Below are positions 29,931-38,206 of a DNA stretch of 47,593 bases, piece after piece (within the stretch, counting starts at the first letter, position 1; every line of letters starts with the position of its first letter). A program made the translations under genes and the position numbers. The stretch is from Methylococcales bacterium (GTDB lineage: Bacteria > Pseudomonadota > Gammaproteobacteria > Methylococcales > Methylomonadaceae): assembly GCA_026399095.1 (NCBI GenBank), contig JAPLRP010000057.1, forward strand, positions 1 through 47,593, in the 5' to 3' direction. The notes beneath the pieces are model-generated. The model ran no database searches. It was not told the DNA's origin and saw only the letters and a program-made list of their open reading frames with translations.

Positions 29931-30867
29931 GACGTCTTCCACTAACACCTTTCAAACCATCAACAATACCAAGACTTATCATCTTCAAAAAATCCAATCG
30001 ATTTTCACCTGCCCAACACAAGAACACAGCCATTTTACAACACCTTGCCATATCAGCGAACTTCCAACCCCAAGGCGTATAACTTCGAAAATACAGTAAT
30101 ACACTATTGCGATACATATAATAATATCGGAAGGGCTTATGAACAGATATCGCTCGTTTACGAAAAAACCAAGGAATCTCCTGTCGTTGCTCGCCAAGGG
30201 TATGAGTCATTACAGCGCCGTATAACCCAATAATCAAAAAACCTTTGGATTTTGCCCGAAAGCACCACTCCGTATCTACCCCGTCAATAAATAGATTTTC
30301 CTCCATTAGCCCTACAACCTCCAGCGCAGCAACCGGTATCAATGAGCCTGAGGAAACTAAAAAATCTGCATCAGTAACACTTGGGTTCTGGGGGAAGTTA
30401 AAATGATTACGTCCTAATCCTACCCGCACAAAATCAGACAAAGCGCCAGTATCCGAGTCTCGGTACTGAGGACCAAGCGCCGCCACCTTAAAGCCATCTA
30501 TATTACTGAGTTCGTAGTAAGCTGTTCTTAATCGAATAACAACATCTTCTTGGAGCTGACTATCCTGATCCAGCAACATTACAAATTTTGAACCAAGTGC
30601 AATTGCCAACTTAATGCCGACATTATGGCCAGCACCTATTCCCAAATTCTCTTCCTGCTTAAGAAGATGTAATCGAGTACCCACTTGCTCACCAAGCTGA
30701 TCGAGCCAAGCGAATGTAGAATTTAATGAGGCATTATCGACAATAAAAATATCAGACACTTGACCCAGAACTGCTTGAATCACTGCAACAAGCAACTCAC
30801 TGTTGGGATTATAAGTGACCAACACGGCAGATACGTCATTACAATAATTTTTATCCAACATTACCAT
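29920..30867 (-). CDS. GT2 glycosyltransferase (RfbF/rhamnosyltransferase-like), copy 1 of a tandem pair
   Basis: 315-residue family 2 glycosyltransferase with AVLVTYNPNSELLVAVIQAV, IVDNASLNST, MLLDQDSQLQEDVVI and DGVDTEWCFRAKSKGFLIIG. Motif order and spacing match the next gene closely, including the VDTEWC-RAK-KG segment and a C-terminal LGIVDGLKGVSGR matching LGLVHGMLRVSG in copy 2. It follows the HepT-like gene by 58 bases and overlaps the downstream copy. The two copies probably add successive residues, or the same residue at two points, of a glycan. Confidence 0.85.
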   Translation of the reverse strand: MVMLDKNYCNDVSAVLVTYNPNSELLVAVIQAVLGQVSDIFIVDNASLNSTFAWLDQLGEQVGTRLHLLKQEENLGIGAGHNVGIKLAIALGSKFVMLLDQDSQLQEDVVIRLRTAYYELSNIDGFKVAALGPQYRDSDTGALSDFVRVGLGRNHFNFPQNPSVTDADFLVSSGSLIPVAALEVVGLMEENLFIDGVDTEWCFRAKSKGFLIIGLYGAVMTHTLGEQRQEIPWFFRKRAISVHKPFRYYYMYRNSVLLYFRSYTPWGWKFADMARCCKMAVFLCWAGENRLDFLKMISLGIVDGLKGVSGRRHDL

Positions 30868-30925
30868 TGTAATTTTATTAGCCCACTATTTGCCATTAAT
30901 GAAACCTTTAACCTCACTATTCAAC

Positions 30926-31393
30926 TCAATCACTTATCGCAACATAACGAGACTTTAAAGCAAGATAAATGGTTTCTAAAGTCCGCTTCGCTGCGTATAT
31001 AGCGTTTAGTGCAAATGATGCTTGCTCAGGCTCATCTTCATACTGATGTGCGATAGTGTTTCTTATTTTTCTAAGTTCCAACCAAACATTTTTATCTTCC
31101 AATAATTCAAGCTGTTCAAGTCTGTTAAGAATATCGATAAAGGGCTTGGACTTTATATTTTCTTCTTTTAAAAACTCCAATACCAATACAAACAACTTTT
31201 CGCCGATCACATCTTGCAGCTTTGAGAATCGATACAAATATTGATCAATATGCTCTACTTCATCATCAGTCAATTGCGCATATCTACTTGCGTCTAAAGG
31301 CATAAATACAGCCATTTTTAAAGAGGCGTGCTTGATTCTTTCCAAGTGTTTATCACATTGTTTAATTAACTTTTTCAGCCTCAAGTCGATCAT
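30926..31393 (-). CDS. HEPN-domain HepT-like toxin
   Basis: 155-residue all-helical protein with the HEPN ribonuclease signature R-x4-H-x-Y at residues 111-118 (RNTIAHQY). In type VII (HEPN-MNT) toxin-antitoxin modules HepT is an RNase that its MntA partner neutralises by adding AMP to the tyrosine. The start overlaps the MntA-like gene by 4 bases, as expected for a coupled pair. The protein is a little longer than the best-known HepT (about 130-140 residues). The pair interrupts the glycan cluster. The toxic activity is inferred from the motif and the neighbour. Confidence 0.82.
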   Translation of the reverse strand: MIDLRLKKLIKQCDKHLERIKHASLKMAVFMPLDASRYAQLTDDEVEHIDQYLYRFSKLQDVIGEKLFVLVLEFLKEENIKSKPFIDILNRLEQLELLEDKNVWLELRKIRNTIAHQYEDEPEQASFALNAIYAAKRTLETIYLALKSRYVAISD

Positions 31394-31677
31394 AACAACA
31401 CTCCGTTATTTATTGCCTGTTGTTCTATAGGTCTACTTTTATCTTCAGCAAAAACAACATCAATTTTCTGTTCACCAATTTGCTGCTCAAGGGCAACCAG
31501 AAATTTGATTTTATTTGAAAAATCATTGCCGGCTTCGGTTTTAATATACAGGTCTAAGTCTCCGCCTTTTTTTGAATCATCTACTCGGCTGCCAAACAAA
31601 AAAACCTGAACATTGTCCCCGAAGATTTCAAGAGCACATTGCTTGATAGCATTAATTTCGAATTCAGTTAATCGCAT
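31390..31677 (-). CDS. MntA-like nucleotidyltransferase antitoxin
   Basis: 95-residue minimal nucleotidyltransferase. The active-site pattern is present: G29-S30 in FLFGSRVDD, then D40 and D42 in GGDLDLYI (a GSx9DxD form of the family motif), and a third acidic residue in KIDVVFAED. It is the first gene of the pair with the HEPN protein. MntA-type proteins detoxify HepT by AMPylation. The 46-base gap from the flippase-like gene upstream could hold its own promoter; none stands out. Confidence 0.82.
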   Translation of the reverse strand: MRLTEFEINAIKQCALEIFGDNVQVFLFGSRVDDSKKGGDLDLYIKTEAGNDFSNKIKFLVALEQQIGEQKIDVVFAEDKSRPIEQQAINNGVLL

Positions 31678-31723
31678 TTTGGATTAAACAAACTTATCAA
31701 CTATTAGGTCGTTCAACAGACAT

Positions 31724-32686
31724 CTAACTCAGAGTGCTTATGAATAAACGAGCATTTAGTTTACGCACAGTTACACCCAACATAAACGCAACAGCATCCC
31801 CCACCGTAGTTGTCACCCTAAGCGTAATACCCAGCCCAACCGCTGTTCCAGCACCCAGTACCGGAGATAGCAAAAGCACCATCACCGCTTCTCTCACGCC
31901 TAAACCAGCCGGCGCACCAGGCAACAAGTAACCGGCAAGCCAAGCTACCGAAAACAAACAGGTCAATTCAAACATGTTGCCCTTTGTAACACCAAAAAAC
32001 CATTGCGCCTGCAGCTTCAAAATCAAGCCCATGATGACAAAACAGAGCAAAAATAATACTGCCACAAACACAGCTGTTAATAGCTTTGGAGTAGCCATCA
32101 CACCTCCACCTGACAAGCGTTTCGCTAATTTTGGCAGGTATTTATTTAAAAACCCAATGCCTAGCCAAGGCATAAACAGTAAAATAAATGTGCCCAAGCC
32201 TAATTGCAAAGGGGAAAATTGCAACCCTAGCTTATCTCCATCAACAAACTCAATCAAAGCCGCAATAGCCAATCCTCCACCAATGCCAACTCCCCAGAGC
32301 ATTTCGACCATCATTGTGCAAAGCGTTATCGTAATAGGTATATCAATTTCCTTTGCCATAAATACTCTACCGACATGCTGCCCCACATTACCAGGAAGAT
32401 ATTTCCCCAACTGAGCGATGGAAAAAATAACCAACACTTGCCTCCAGAAAACCGATACCCCATTATCCAACAAAAGACACCGCCAAATAACGCCACCAAT
32501 ACCAATATTCAAAACCACTAATCCAACTGTCATAGCAGCAGTAATAGTGGAAGCAGTATTCCATGATAAAGCAGGCACTTCATTGAAATGCTTCATGGCA
32601 GTAAGTACAAAAAATAGCAAAGAAAGCACCGTAACGAACAGGGCTACAAACCTATATACCCACTGACGAACGCTCAACTTATTCAT
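31724..32686 (-). CDS. Flippase-like integral membrane protein (LPG synthase TM / AglD family)
   Basis: 320 residues with about eight membrane spans and almost no soluble domain. The segment IAQLGKYLPGNVGQHVGRV and the later GYLLPGAPAGLGVREAVMVL are hallmarks of the lysylphosphatidylglycerol-synthase transmembrane family (UPF0104). In glycan clusters these proteins are often annotated as flippases or as lipid-linked-glycan handling factors. The assigned role is uncertain; it is the only multi-span candidate in this cluster that might move a lipid-linked intermediate. It lies 31 bases after the methyltransferase gene. Confidence 0.8.
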   Translation of the reverse strand: MNKLSVRQWVYRFVALFVTVLSLLFFVLTAMKHFNEVPALSWNTASTITAAMTVGLVVLNIGIGGVIWRCLLLDNGVSVFWRQVLVIFSIAQLGKYLPGNVGQHVGRVFMAKEIDIPITITLCTMMVEMLWGVGIGGGLAIAALIEFVDGDKLGLQFSPLQLGLGTFILLFMPWLGIGFLNKYLPKLAKRLSGGGVMATPKLLTAVFVAVLFLLCFVIMGLILKLQAQWFFGVTKGNMFELTCLFSVAWLAGYLLPGAPAGLGVREAVMVLLLSPVLGAGTAVGLGITLRVTTTVGDAVAFMLGVTVRKLNARLFISTLS

Positions 32687-32717
32687 ACAGAAAAGCTATA
32701 CAATCTAATGACTAACT

Positions 32718-33515
32718 TCAATGTTTAATAGCCTTAACAATATAACCATTTCCCATATCGGTACTTAAAAAAAGTCGTTGCACATTAACAAAAATCCAAA
32801 TTGCAACTTTTCCAACAAATGATTTTAGAAAAGGATAGAACTTCAAATCAGTTGTTCGATCTGTTCCACTTAATTCAGTACCTCTTTTACGCCCGACAAC
32901 TCCTGATTTCTCACGATTTGATACATTTAAACTATAAAATGGATTACCAAGGACTTCGGTCAGATTCGCCAAAGGAAACCCATAACATTCAAATCGTTCA
33001 ATACTGTAACCTGCCTTTTCAATAAGGTCGATAAGACCCTCTTTCTCATAACGCCTATAATGTCCAGCCCAAATGTCCCGAGAATTCCATGATTTCATGT
33101 GAGCAGGAACAGATAACAGAAAGGTTCCACCAGGCTTTAACCAAGAAGACCATTTTTCTAGAACTTCTCGATCATTTTCAATATGCTCTAAAACATCAAA
33201 CACACATATCACATCAAACTGGCCATCCCAATCAGCATGCTCTGATTCATTAATTGGCAATGAACAATCAAATTTGCTCATAAATTCTTTTGTAAGTTTT
33301 TGAGCTTCAGGTGAGCTTTCCAGAGCTTCACATTTGAAGCCCCTATTAGAAAATTCCACTAAAAGTGCGCCAGCACCTGGCCCTATTTCAAGTAATCTGC
33401 CAATCGGAACATTTTTCATAATTCGCTGAATTCGATCTCGGCGCAGCAAATAACGTGGCGCAGGAACCCATCCTAGCTCTGGTGCCGCTGGACCAAGGAA
33501 CGTATTAAAACTCAT
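32718..33515 (-). CDS. SAM-dependent methyltransferase (class I)
   Basis: 265-residue methyltransferase with motif I LLEIGPGAGALLVEF, an acidic end of beta2 (ALESSPEA), and FDVICVFDVLEHIENDREVL followed by LKPGGTFLLSVP. In glycan clusters such enzymes methylate a sugar or cap the chain end. A C-terminal extension (about residues 200-265) ends in a possible membrane-associated helix (VGKVAIWIFVNVQRLFL). Its ATG overlaps the stop of the upstream GT4 gene by 4 bases, so the two are coupled. The substrate is unknown. Confidence 0.82.
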   Translation of the reverse strand: MSFNTFLGPAAPELGWVPAPRYLLRRDRIQRIMKNVPIGRLLEIGPGAGALLVEFSNRGFKCEALESSPEAQKLTKEFMSKFDCSLPINESEHADWDGQFDVICVFDVLEHIENDREVLEKWSSWLKPGGTFLLSVPAHMKSWNSRDIWAGHYRRYEKEGLIDLIEKAGYSIERFECYGFPLANLTEVLGNPFYSLNVSNREKSGVVGRKRGTELSGTDRTTDLKFYPFLKSFVGKVAIWIFVNVQRLFLSTDMGNGYIVKAIKH

Positions 33516-34666
33516 TTTTTCTCTCCAAAACTTATTTTACTGGTAAGTAATTTATTAAACTGCGCCCCGATTGCATCTACGTTAATTTGATTAATAAGAG
33601 CCTTATGGCAGACGGGAAATTGATTGTGTTTTATTTGCTCCATGTGTTCACGAATGGCGCTAACCAAATCGTTGGCACTCCCGGCCTGAACAAGATATAT
33701 ACAAGGCGGGTTATGGCTTAAAAGCTCTCTAATAGCAGGAGAATCTTGTGTGATAATGGGCTTGCCACTAGCAACTATTTGAAAGACCTTGTTAGGAATC
33801 ACACTGGTTGCTTTTTTTGATGTACCAAATATTCCCAAACAAATATCAGCTTTCCTAATCCAGCCAACCAACTCTGAATAATCTACCCATTCAATCCAAT
33901 TAAGGAGAGGCAATGGCTCCTCTTCAAGCATTTCTTTAATACGTTGAGCTTCTTGCCCTTTCCCTATTAGCGTCCAATTCATATTTTCGTCACGGAGGAT
34001 ACGAGCAGCCTCCACGATATAATTAATACCGTGTAAAGGTATAAATTGACCATAAAACAATATTTGTAAAGGTCTGTCAAAAGCTTGACTTGCTTCAACT
34101 GGTAAATCATCCTCGATCCTTGGAAATTTATCTGCTTCTGCGCCAACCCAAACCGAACCACAAACTCCATCAGGAAGATTAAATAGTAACTCTATCCTTT
34201 TGGCGTGTGTATTTGTATCCATAAAAATGCAATCAGCAGCTCTAACTGCAAGCCATTCAAACACATACAACAACCATGAAAATGGATGATTAGGACTTAG
34301 CATTCGACGATCTTCTACCACCGTATCGTATGCAGAAATAAATACATCCCAGATCACAGGCACCTTCCGAAGCCATGCAAACACTCGGATTATCAGCACA
34401 TCTAATAAGCCAGGATAGCTCACCAAAACGACATCGTGTGGGGGTAAATGTAAATAGCGCCAGATAAGTTTTGGATACGCACCAAGCCAACCTAAGAGCA
34501 ACACAAACTTACTCACTAGGCCTTTTAACTGGCTTTTATCCTCAATGCCTCCCCAAATATCTTGGTGGCATTCAATTAACTCAAATCCCGCCTGTTGGAT
34601 TCCTTGGCGAAGCAACCTTACACGCGGTTTACCTGTATCATAAGTGCCCCAGAGAACCACTTTCAT
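33512..34666 (-). CDS. GT4-type glycosyltransferase
   Basis: 384-residue GT-B-fold glycosyltransferase. The N-terminal domain contains a short hydrophobic stretch (VSKFVLLLGWLGAYPKLIW) that could anchor it to the membrane. The C-terminal domain shows ILFYGQFIPLHGINYIVEAARIL, the GT4 phosphate-binding region, and GIFGTSKKATSVIPNKVFQIVASGKPII, with the EX7E-like region changed (VIPNKVFQIVASGKP). It precedes and overlaps the methyltransferase gene by 4 bases and lies 50 bases after the polyprenyl-phosphate-type GT2. The sugar donor is unknown. Confidence 0.82.
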   Translation of the reverse strand: MKVVLWGTYDTGKPRVRLLRQGIQQAGFELIECHQDIWGGIEDKSQLKGLVSKFVLLLGWLGAYPKLIWRYLHLPPHDVVLVSYPGLLDVLIIRVFAWLRKVPVIWDVFISAYDTVVEDRRMLSPNHPFSWLLYVFEWLAVRAADCIFMDTNTHAKRIELLFNLPDGVCGSVWVGAEADKFPRIEDDLPVEASQAFDRPLQILFYGQFIPLHGINYIVEAARILRDENMNWTLIGKGQEAQRIKEMLEEEPLPLLNWIEWVDYSELVGWIRKADICLGIFGTSKKATSVIPNKVFQIVASGKPIITQDSPAIRELLSHNPPCIYLVQAGSANDLVSAIREHMEQIKHNQFPVCHKALINQINVDAIGAQFNKLLTSKISFGEKK

Positions 34667-34716
34667 AGCGCTAGGTCCATTCTACAATCCTAACAAGACT
34701 GGCGCTTTGCTGCTGC

Positions 34717-35694
34717 TCACACAATATCTTTATCTAACGCTTGCTCAAGACTTGAATCAGCCTCACCTCCAGACTTCAACCGAAACCGCACATCCTCCAT
34801 CAACTTACGGTTGGCGGCCAGCAAATCAGCTAAAAACGCCACCAACAAGGTTTGAAAGCCTATTGCCAGTAACGTAGAAGCTAAAATTAAAGATTGCACA
34901 TGTCCTTCGCCCAAGCCATGCAAATATAGCCACATAAATCGGGCACCAATCACAAAACCGGCAGTAAATAAAACCGCTCCAATCGTGCCAAAAAACTTAA
35001 AGGGTCGATAAATGATAAAGATACGAACAATAGTGACAATGCTACGCTTAATATAAGAAGGTATGCTTTTTACCAATCGCGAAGGACGAAGATCTCCATT
35101 TACACGGATAGGTACCGAGGTAATGGCCATATTTTTCTGACCCGCCTGAATAATGGTTTCCAAGGTATAGGTATAATCATTAAACACCATTAACCGCTGA
35201 GCAGCATTACGACTCATGGCACGAAAGCCGCTAGGCGCATCCGGAATATCGGTATTACTCGCGACACGCACCACCCAACTACCTAACTTTTGCAACAATT
35301 TCTTAACCAACGAGAAATGCTCAATAGTCTCTATAGGCCTCGCACCGACCACGATATCCGCGCGATGCTCAAGAATGGGTAAAGTCAATGCCGGAATATC
35401 GTCGGCGTTGTACTGATTGTCTGCATCGGTGTTAACAATGACATCAGCTCCCAAGCGCAAACACGCATCCAAGCCATTCATAAAGCCGCGAGCCAACCCT
35501 TGATTACTGGTATGACGCACAACATGATCAACACCGTTTTCGCGAGCGACCTTGACAGTTTCATCTACACTGCCATCGTCGATAATTAACCATTCGACCA
35601 CATCAAAACCGGGCACCTGTCTGGGTAAGGCTGCCAAGGCAATAGCCAAGGTTCCTGCTTCGTTATAGCAGGGTATTTGAATAATGAGTTTCAT
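34717..35694 (-). CDS. Polyprenyl-phosphate-type GT2 glycosyltransferase (GtrB/DPM1-like)
   Basis: 325-residue GT2 enzyme that probably loads a sugar onto undecaprenyl phosphate on the cytoplasmic face. The catalytic domain has IIQIPCYNEAGTL, IDDGSVDETV, and the metal-site VNTDADNQY, followed by GARP and PSGFRAMSR as in DPM1/GtrB. The last 100 residues contain two membrane spans (about residues 225-250 and 262-290). The ATG overlaps the stop of the upstream gene by 4 bases. With the two upstream genes it forms a trio that resembles a GtrABC-like system in logic: loader, middle protein, GT-C transferase. Confidence 0.85.
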   Translation of the reverse strand: MKLIIQIPCYNEAGTLAIALAALPRQVPGFDVVEWLIIDDGSVDETVKVARENGVDHVVRHTSNQGLARGFMNGLDACLRLGADVIVNTDADNQYNADDIPALTLPILEHRADIVVGARPIETIEHFSLVKKLLQKLGSWVVRVASNTDIPDAPSGFRAMSRNAAQRLMVFNDYTYTLETIIQAGQKNMAITSVPIRVNGDLRPSRLVKSIPSYIKRSIVTIVRIFIIYRPFKFFGTIGAVLFTAGFVIGARFMWLYLHGLGEGHVQSLILASTLLAIGFQTLLVAFLADLLAANRKLMEDVRFRLKSGGEADSSLEQALDKDIV

Positions 35695-36395
35695 GTATTA
35701 TCCCTTTGGATAAAGTTTTTTTTGGAGTTAGAATTTATAGGTGTACAAGTAGAAGCAAAAAAAACCAATGCACAGCTCAAACAACAAATTAAACTTAAAA
35801 TAATAGAATGAATAAACTTATCATTTGAAACTCGTATTGTCTCAACACTAAAAATCAAGCTTCTTTCTAATACTGTGCCATCCTTGTATACAACTTTGCC
35901 CTGACGAACATCTTGAGTCATCCAAGCTGAAATTGCTGCGCCCTTTTGACTATTGATACCTTCGAGAACAATCTCCACTGGCTTAAATGCGATATCCACA
36001 AACTTGAGATCCTCAAAACAAATACGATGATTCGTGTTGTCACGCACTGTCTTCGCATCTACAACAACCCGATGCTTCTGAGCATCAACGCCTAAAGTCA
36101 AAGCAAAGGTACCATTATTTTTACGATCGCCATAGTTAGCCAAAAACATTTTCAAACAAACTGGACTCTTAGCATCATGCCGAAAAACTTCATTATCCAG
36201 TAAAGTCCAATTTAATGGCTGCATCATATAAAAATCTGCAACGATTTCTTTAGAAGGCTTATTATTTTTAGAGCTTGATTCCAAAACTGTGTGAAAAAAA
36301 GTACTAGAGTATGCATCACCTAAGCGAATCGACACCAGTATTACAAAAACGGCCATCCAAATAAGCGGTAAGATATATTGCTTTAAATTCATCAT
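35691..36395 (-). CDS. Unknown membrane-anchored protein between GT-C and GtrB-like genes
   Basis: 234 residues, no recognised family. One span near the N-terminus (about residues 8-24, ILPLIWMAVFVILVSIR) and a second near the C-terminus (about residues 195-213, SIILSLICCLSCALVFFAS) bracket a soluble domain of about 170 residues that would face the periplasm. The middle shows alternating hydrophobic strands (TFALTLGVDAQKHRVVVDAK; FKPVEIVLEGINS) suggesting a beta-sandwich, perhaps a carbohydrate-binding-like fold. Both ends overlap neighbouring genes by 4 bases (36392-36395 and 35691-35694), so it is made together with the GT-C protein and the GtrB-like enzyme. It is not a GtrA flippase, which is smaller and has four spans. 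Confidence 0.7.
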   Translation of the reverse strand: MMNLKQYILPLIWMAVFVILVSIRLGDAYSSTFFHTVLESSSKNNKPSKEIVADFYMMQPLNWTLLDNEVFRHDAKSPVCLKMFLANYGDRKNNGTFALTLGVDAQKHRVVVDAKTVRDNTNHRICFEDLKFVDIAFKPVEIVLEGINSQKGAAISAWMTQDVRQGKVVYKDGTVLERSLIFSVETIRVSNDKFIHSIILSLICCLSCALVFFASTCTPINSNSKKNFIQRDNT

Positions 36396-37975
36396 AATGA
36401 ACCACTAAGATAAAAAGGGATCGCTTGTAAAACATAGGTTTCAAGCTCTGCATATCCCAAGATAGTAGCAACTAAGGCAATTAAAAATGCAGGTATACGC
36501 AAACGTAAAACTGCTATCGATATTGATAATAGTACGATGGGTATTACAGGGTAAAAATATCTACCATGTGCCGCACGAAGACCACCTTCTTCAAGATATG
36601 CGCCGTAAACATGACTCAACAGAATTGCACCAAAAAAGACCGAAATAACCATGCCATAAAGCGCAATTCGATCAACTGGATCAGAAGTAAAAAATAGTAA
36701 TGCTACTGCCAAAATAGCAGCAAATATTATCATTGCAACGGCTAAACCACGCATGCCACCAAATAACGAAGGGATGACAAAACTCTTCATATTAATATAA
36801 CCAGCAAATAAAATTGCCACAAGAAACATGACTACTATCAGTAATTTTCTGAATTTATTTTTAATGATCAAGTTACTCGCCCAAGATATCAGTGAACTTC
36901 CCTTTGGCTGAGTTGAAATTGAATTTAATGCTCGATACATAAGCAAAAACACATAAATTACAGAAATACAAGACAAGCTAAATATCAACATTGAAAATAC
37001 TTCTCGAGGCAGACCACTCACCTGAAACCACTTAAGTGCCCCAATACCTGTACCAATCCCACCAAGTTGTCCATAAAAGTTAACTACAAAATGCTCAAAT
37101 ACAGGCTGTAAATGCAAATAATCAAAAAAGCTGTGATTCAACGGCACATCTAATGCAGTTTTTCTATTAGTTCCCGACGTATAAAAGGGGTTGCCAAAAT
37201 ACACTATATTACGTGTCATCCAAGCTAACGGCACTGACAATGTTAATAGTGATACTCCCCCTACATTTTTGATCCAGTTTTTTATAGGACCAGGCAATTC
37301 TACAAACAGTATTGCGATCATCGGTGCAAGCAAAGCCCATGGAGTCATCATCTTAGTGCCTCCCGCAATCGTAAGCCAAAGAGCGCACCAATAAACATCT
37401 CTAAGATTGCGAAAAATAAGATAACGAGCAAAAAAGTAAGTTGCCAATGCACAAAACAAAAAAAGCGAAACATCGTGACTAGTACCGGATGATAGGTGTG
37501 TCACCATAGGAATAAAGCCGACTGTTGCAGATATTCCGGTAGCCCTAGCTACATCTAGGCCAACTAATAAGAAAGTCCGAAAAAGAACCAACAAAAGCAA
37601 TGCACCGGACAACGCAGAAATAATCCTAGGCAAACGAAATAGAATTTCTGGATCATTCGTCATCCAACTTCCAATTTTTAATGGGATAGCAGCAATTAAA
37701 TAGTAGATCGGAGGATGCTGTGCAATCCAATTTACTGGAGACGAGAGACTTTGATCATTTTTAAGATGGTGCATAATCTCTAAATTTATTTTAGCCTTAC
37801 CAAGCAATGGTAGACCCCTGCTTTCTGCCAGATCCTGTACATAAGCAAAATGTCCGATCTCATCGGGTATATCCCATAGAGGAGTCACCCAAAAAGACAA
37901 ATAAATTGCTTTCACTGCAAAGAGCAACGAAATTAAAAGTATCGGTAATGGATACCTTTCAAAAAAAAATCTCAT
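36392..37975 (-). CDS. GT-C-type membrane glycosyltransferase (DUF2142/PMT-like)
   Basis: 527-residue protein with about eleven membrane spans. After the first span the loop reads TPLWDIPDEIGHFAYVQDLAE and then HPPIYYLIAAIPL, the pattern of GT-C enzymes of the DUF2142/PMT group that use a polyprenyl-phosphate sugar in the periplasm. The acidic pair in IPDE is the likely metal or catalytic site. It is the first gene of the overlapping trio with the 234-residue protein and the GtrB-like enzyme. The acceptor (polysaccharide, lipid A or protein) is unknown. A 231-base gap without a gene separates it from the sulfotransferase-like gene upstream. Confidence 0.75.
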   Translation of the reverse strand: MRFFFERYPLPILLISLLFAVKAIYLSFWVTPLWDIPDEIGHFAYVQDLAESRGLPLLGKAKINLEIMHHLKNDQSLSSPVNWIAQHPPIYYLIAAIPLKIGSWMTNDPEILFRLPRIISALSGALLLLVLFRTFLLVGLDVARATGISATVGFIPMVTHLSSGTSHDVSLFLFCALATYFFARYLIFRNLRDVYWCALWLTIAGGTKMMTPWALLAPMIAILFVELPGPIKNWIKNVGGVSLLTLSVPLAWMTRNIVYFGNPFYTSGTNRKTALDVPLNHSFFDYLHLQPVFEHFVVNFYGQLGGIGTGIGALKWFQVSGLPREVFSMLIFSLSCISVIYVFLLMYRALNSISTQPKGSSLISWASNLIIKNKFRKLLIVVMFLVAILFAGYINMKSFVIPSLFGGMRGLAVAMIIFAAILAVALLFFTSDPVDRIALYGMVISVFFGAILLSHVYGAYLEEGGLRAAHGRYFYPVIPIVLLSISIAVLRLRIPAFLIALVATILGYAELETYVLQAIPFYLSGSL

Positions 37976-38206
37976 GATTCTATATTCCTTTACACATTTA
38001 TTTTATTATTATACCTTGCTAAATATTTTATTTTCTTACACAAATACCCATACAAATCAGTAGCTTTCATTTTTAAATCTTACATAATCGAGTGATAATT
38101 CATCCGACAGTCACCTATGAAGACAAGGAGACTAATAATAAAAAGGTGAAAGCTTTTAAGTAACTACAAGCAAAATCCATAATCCATATTATCAATATCA
38201 AACATT

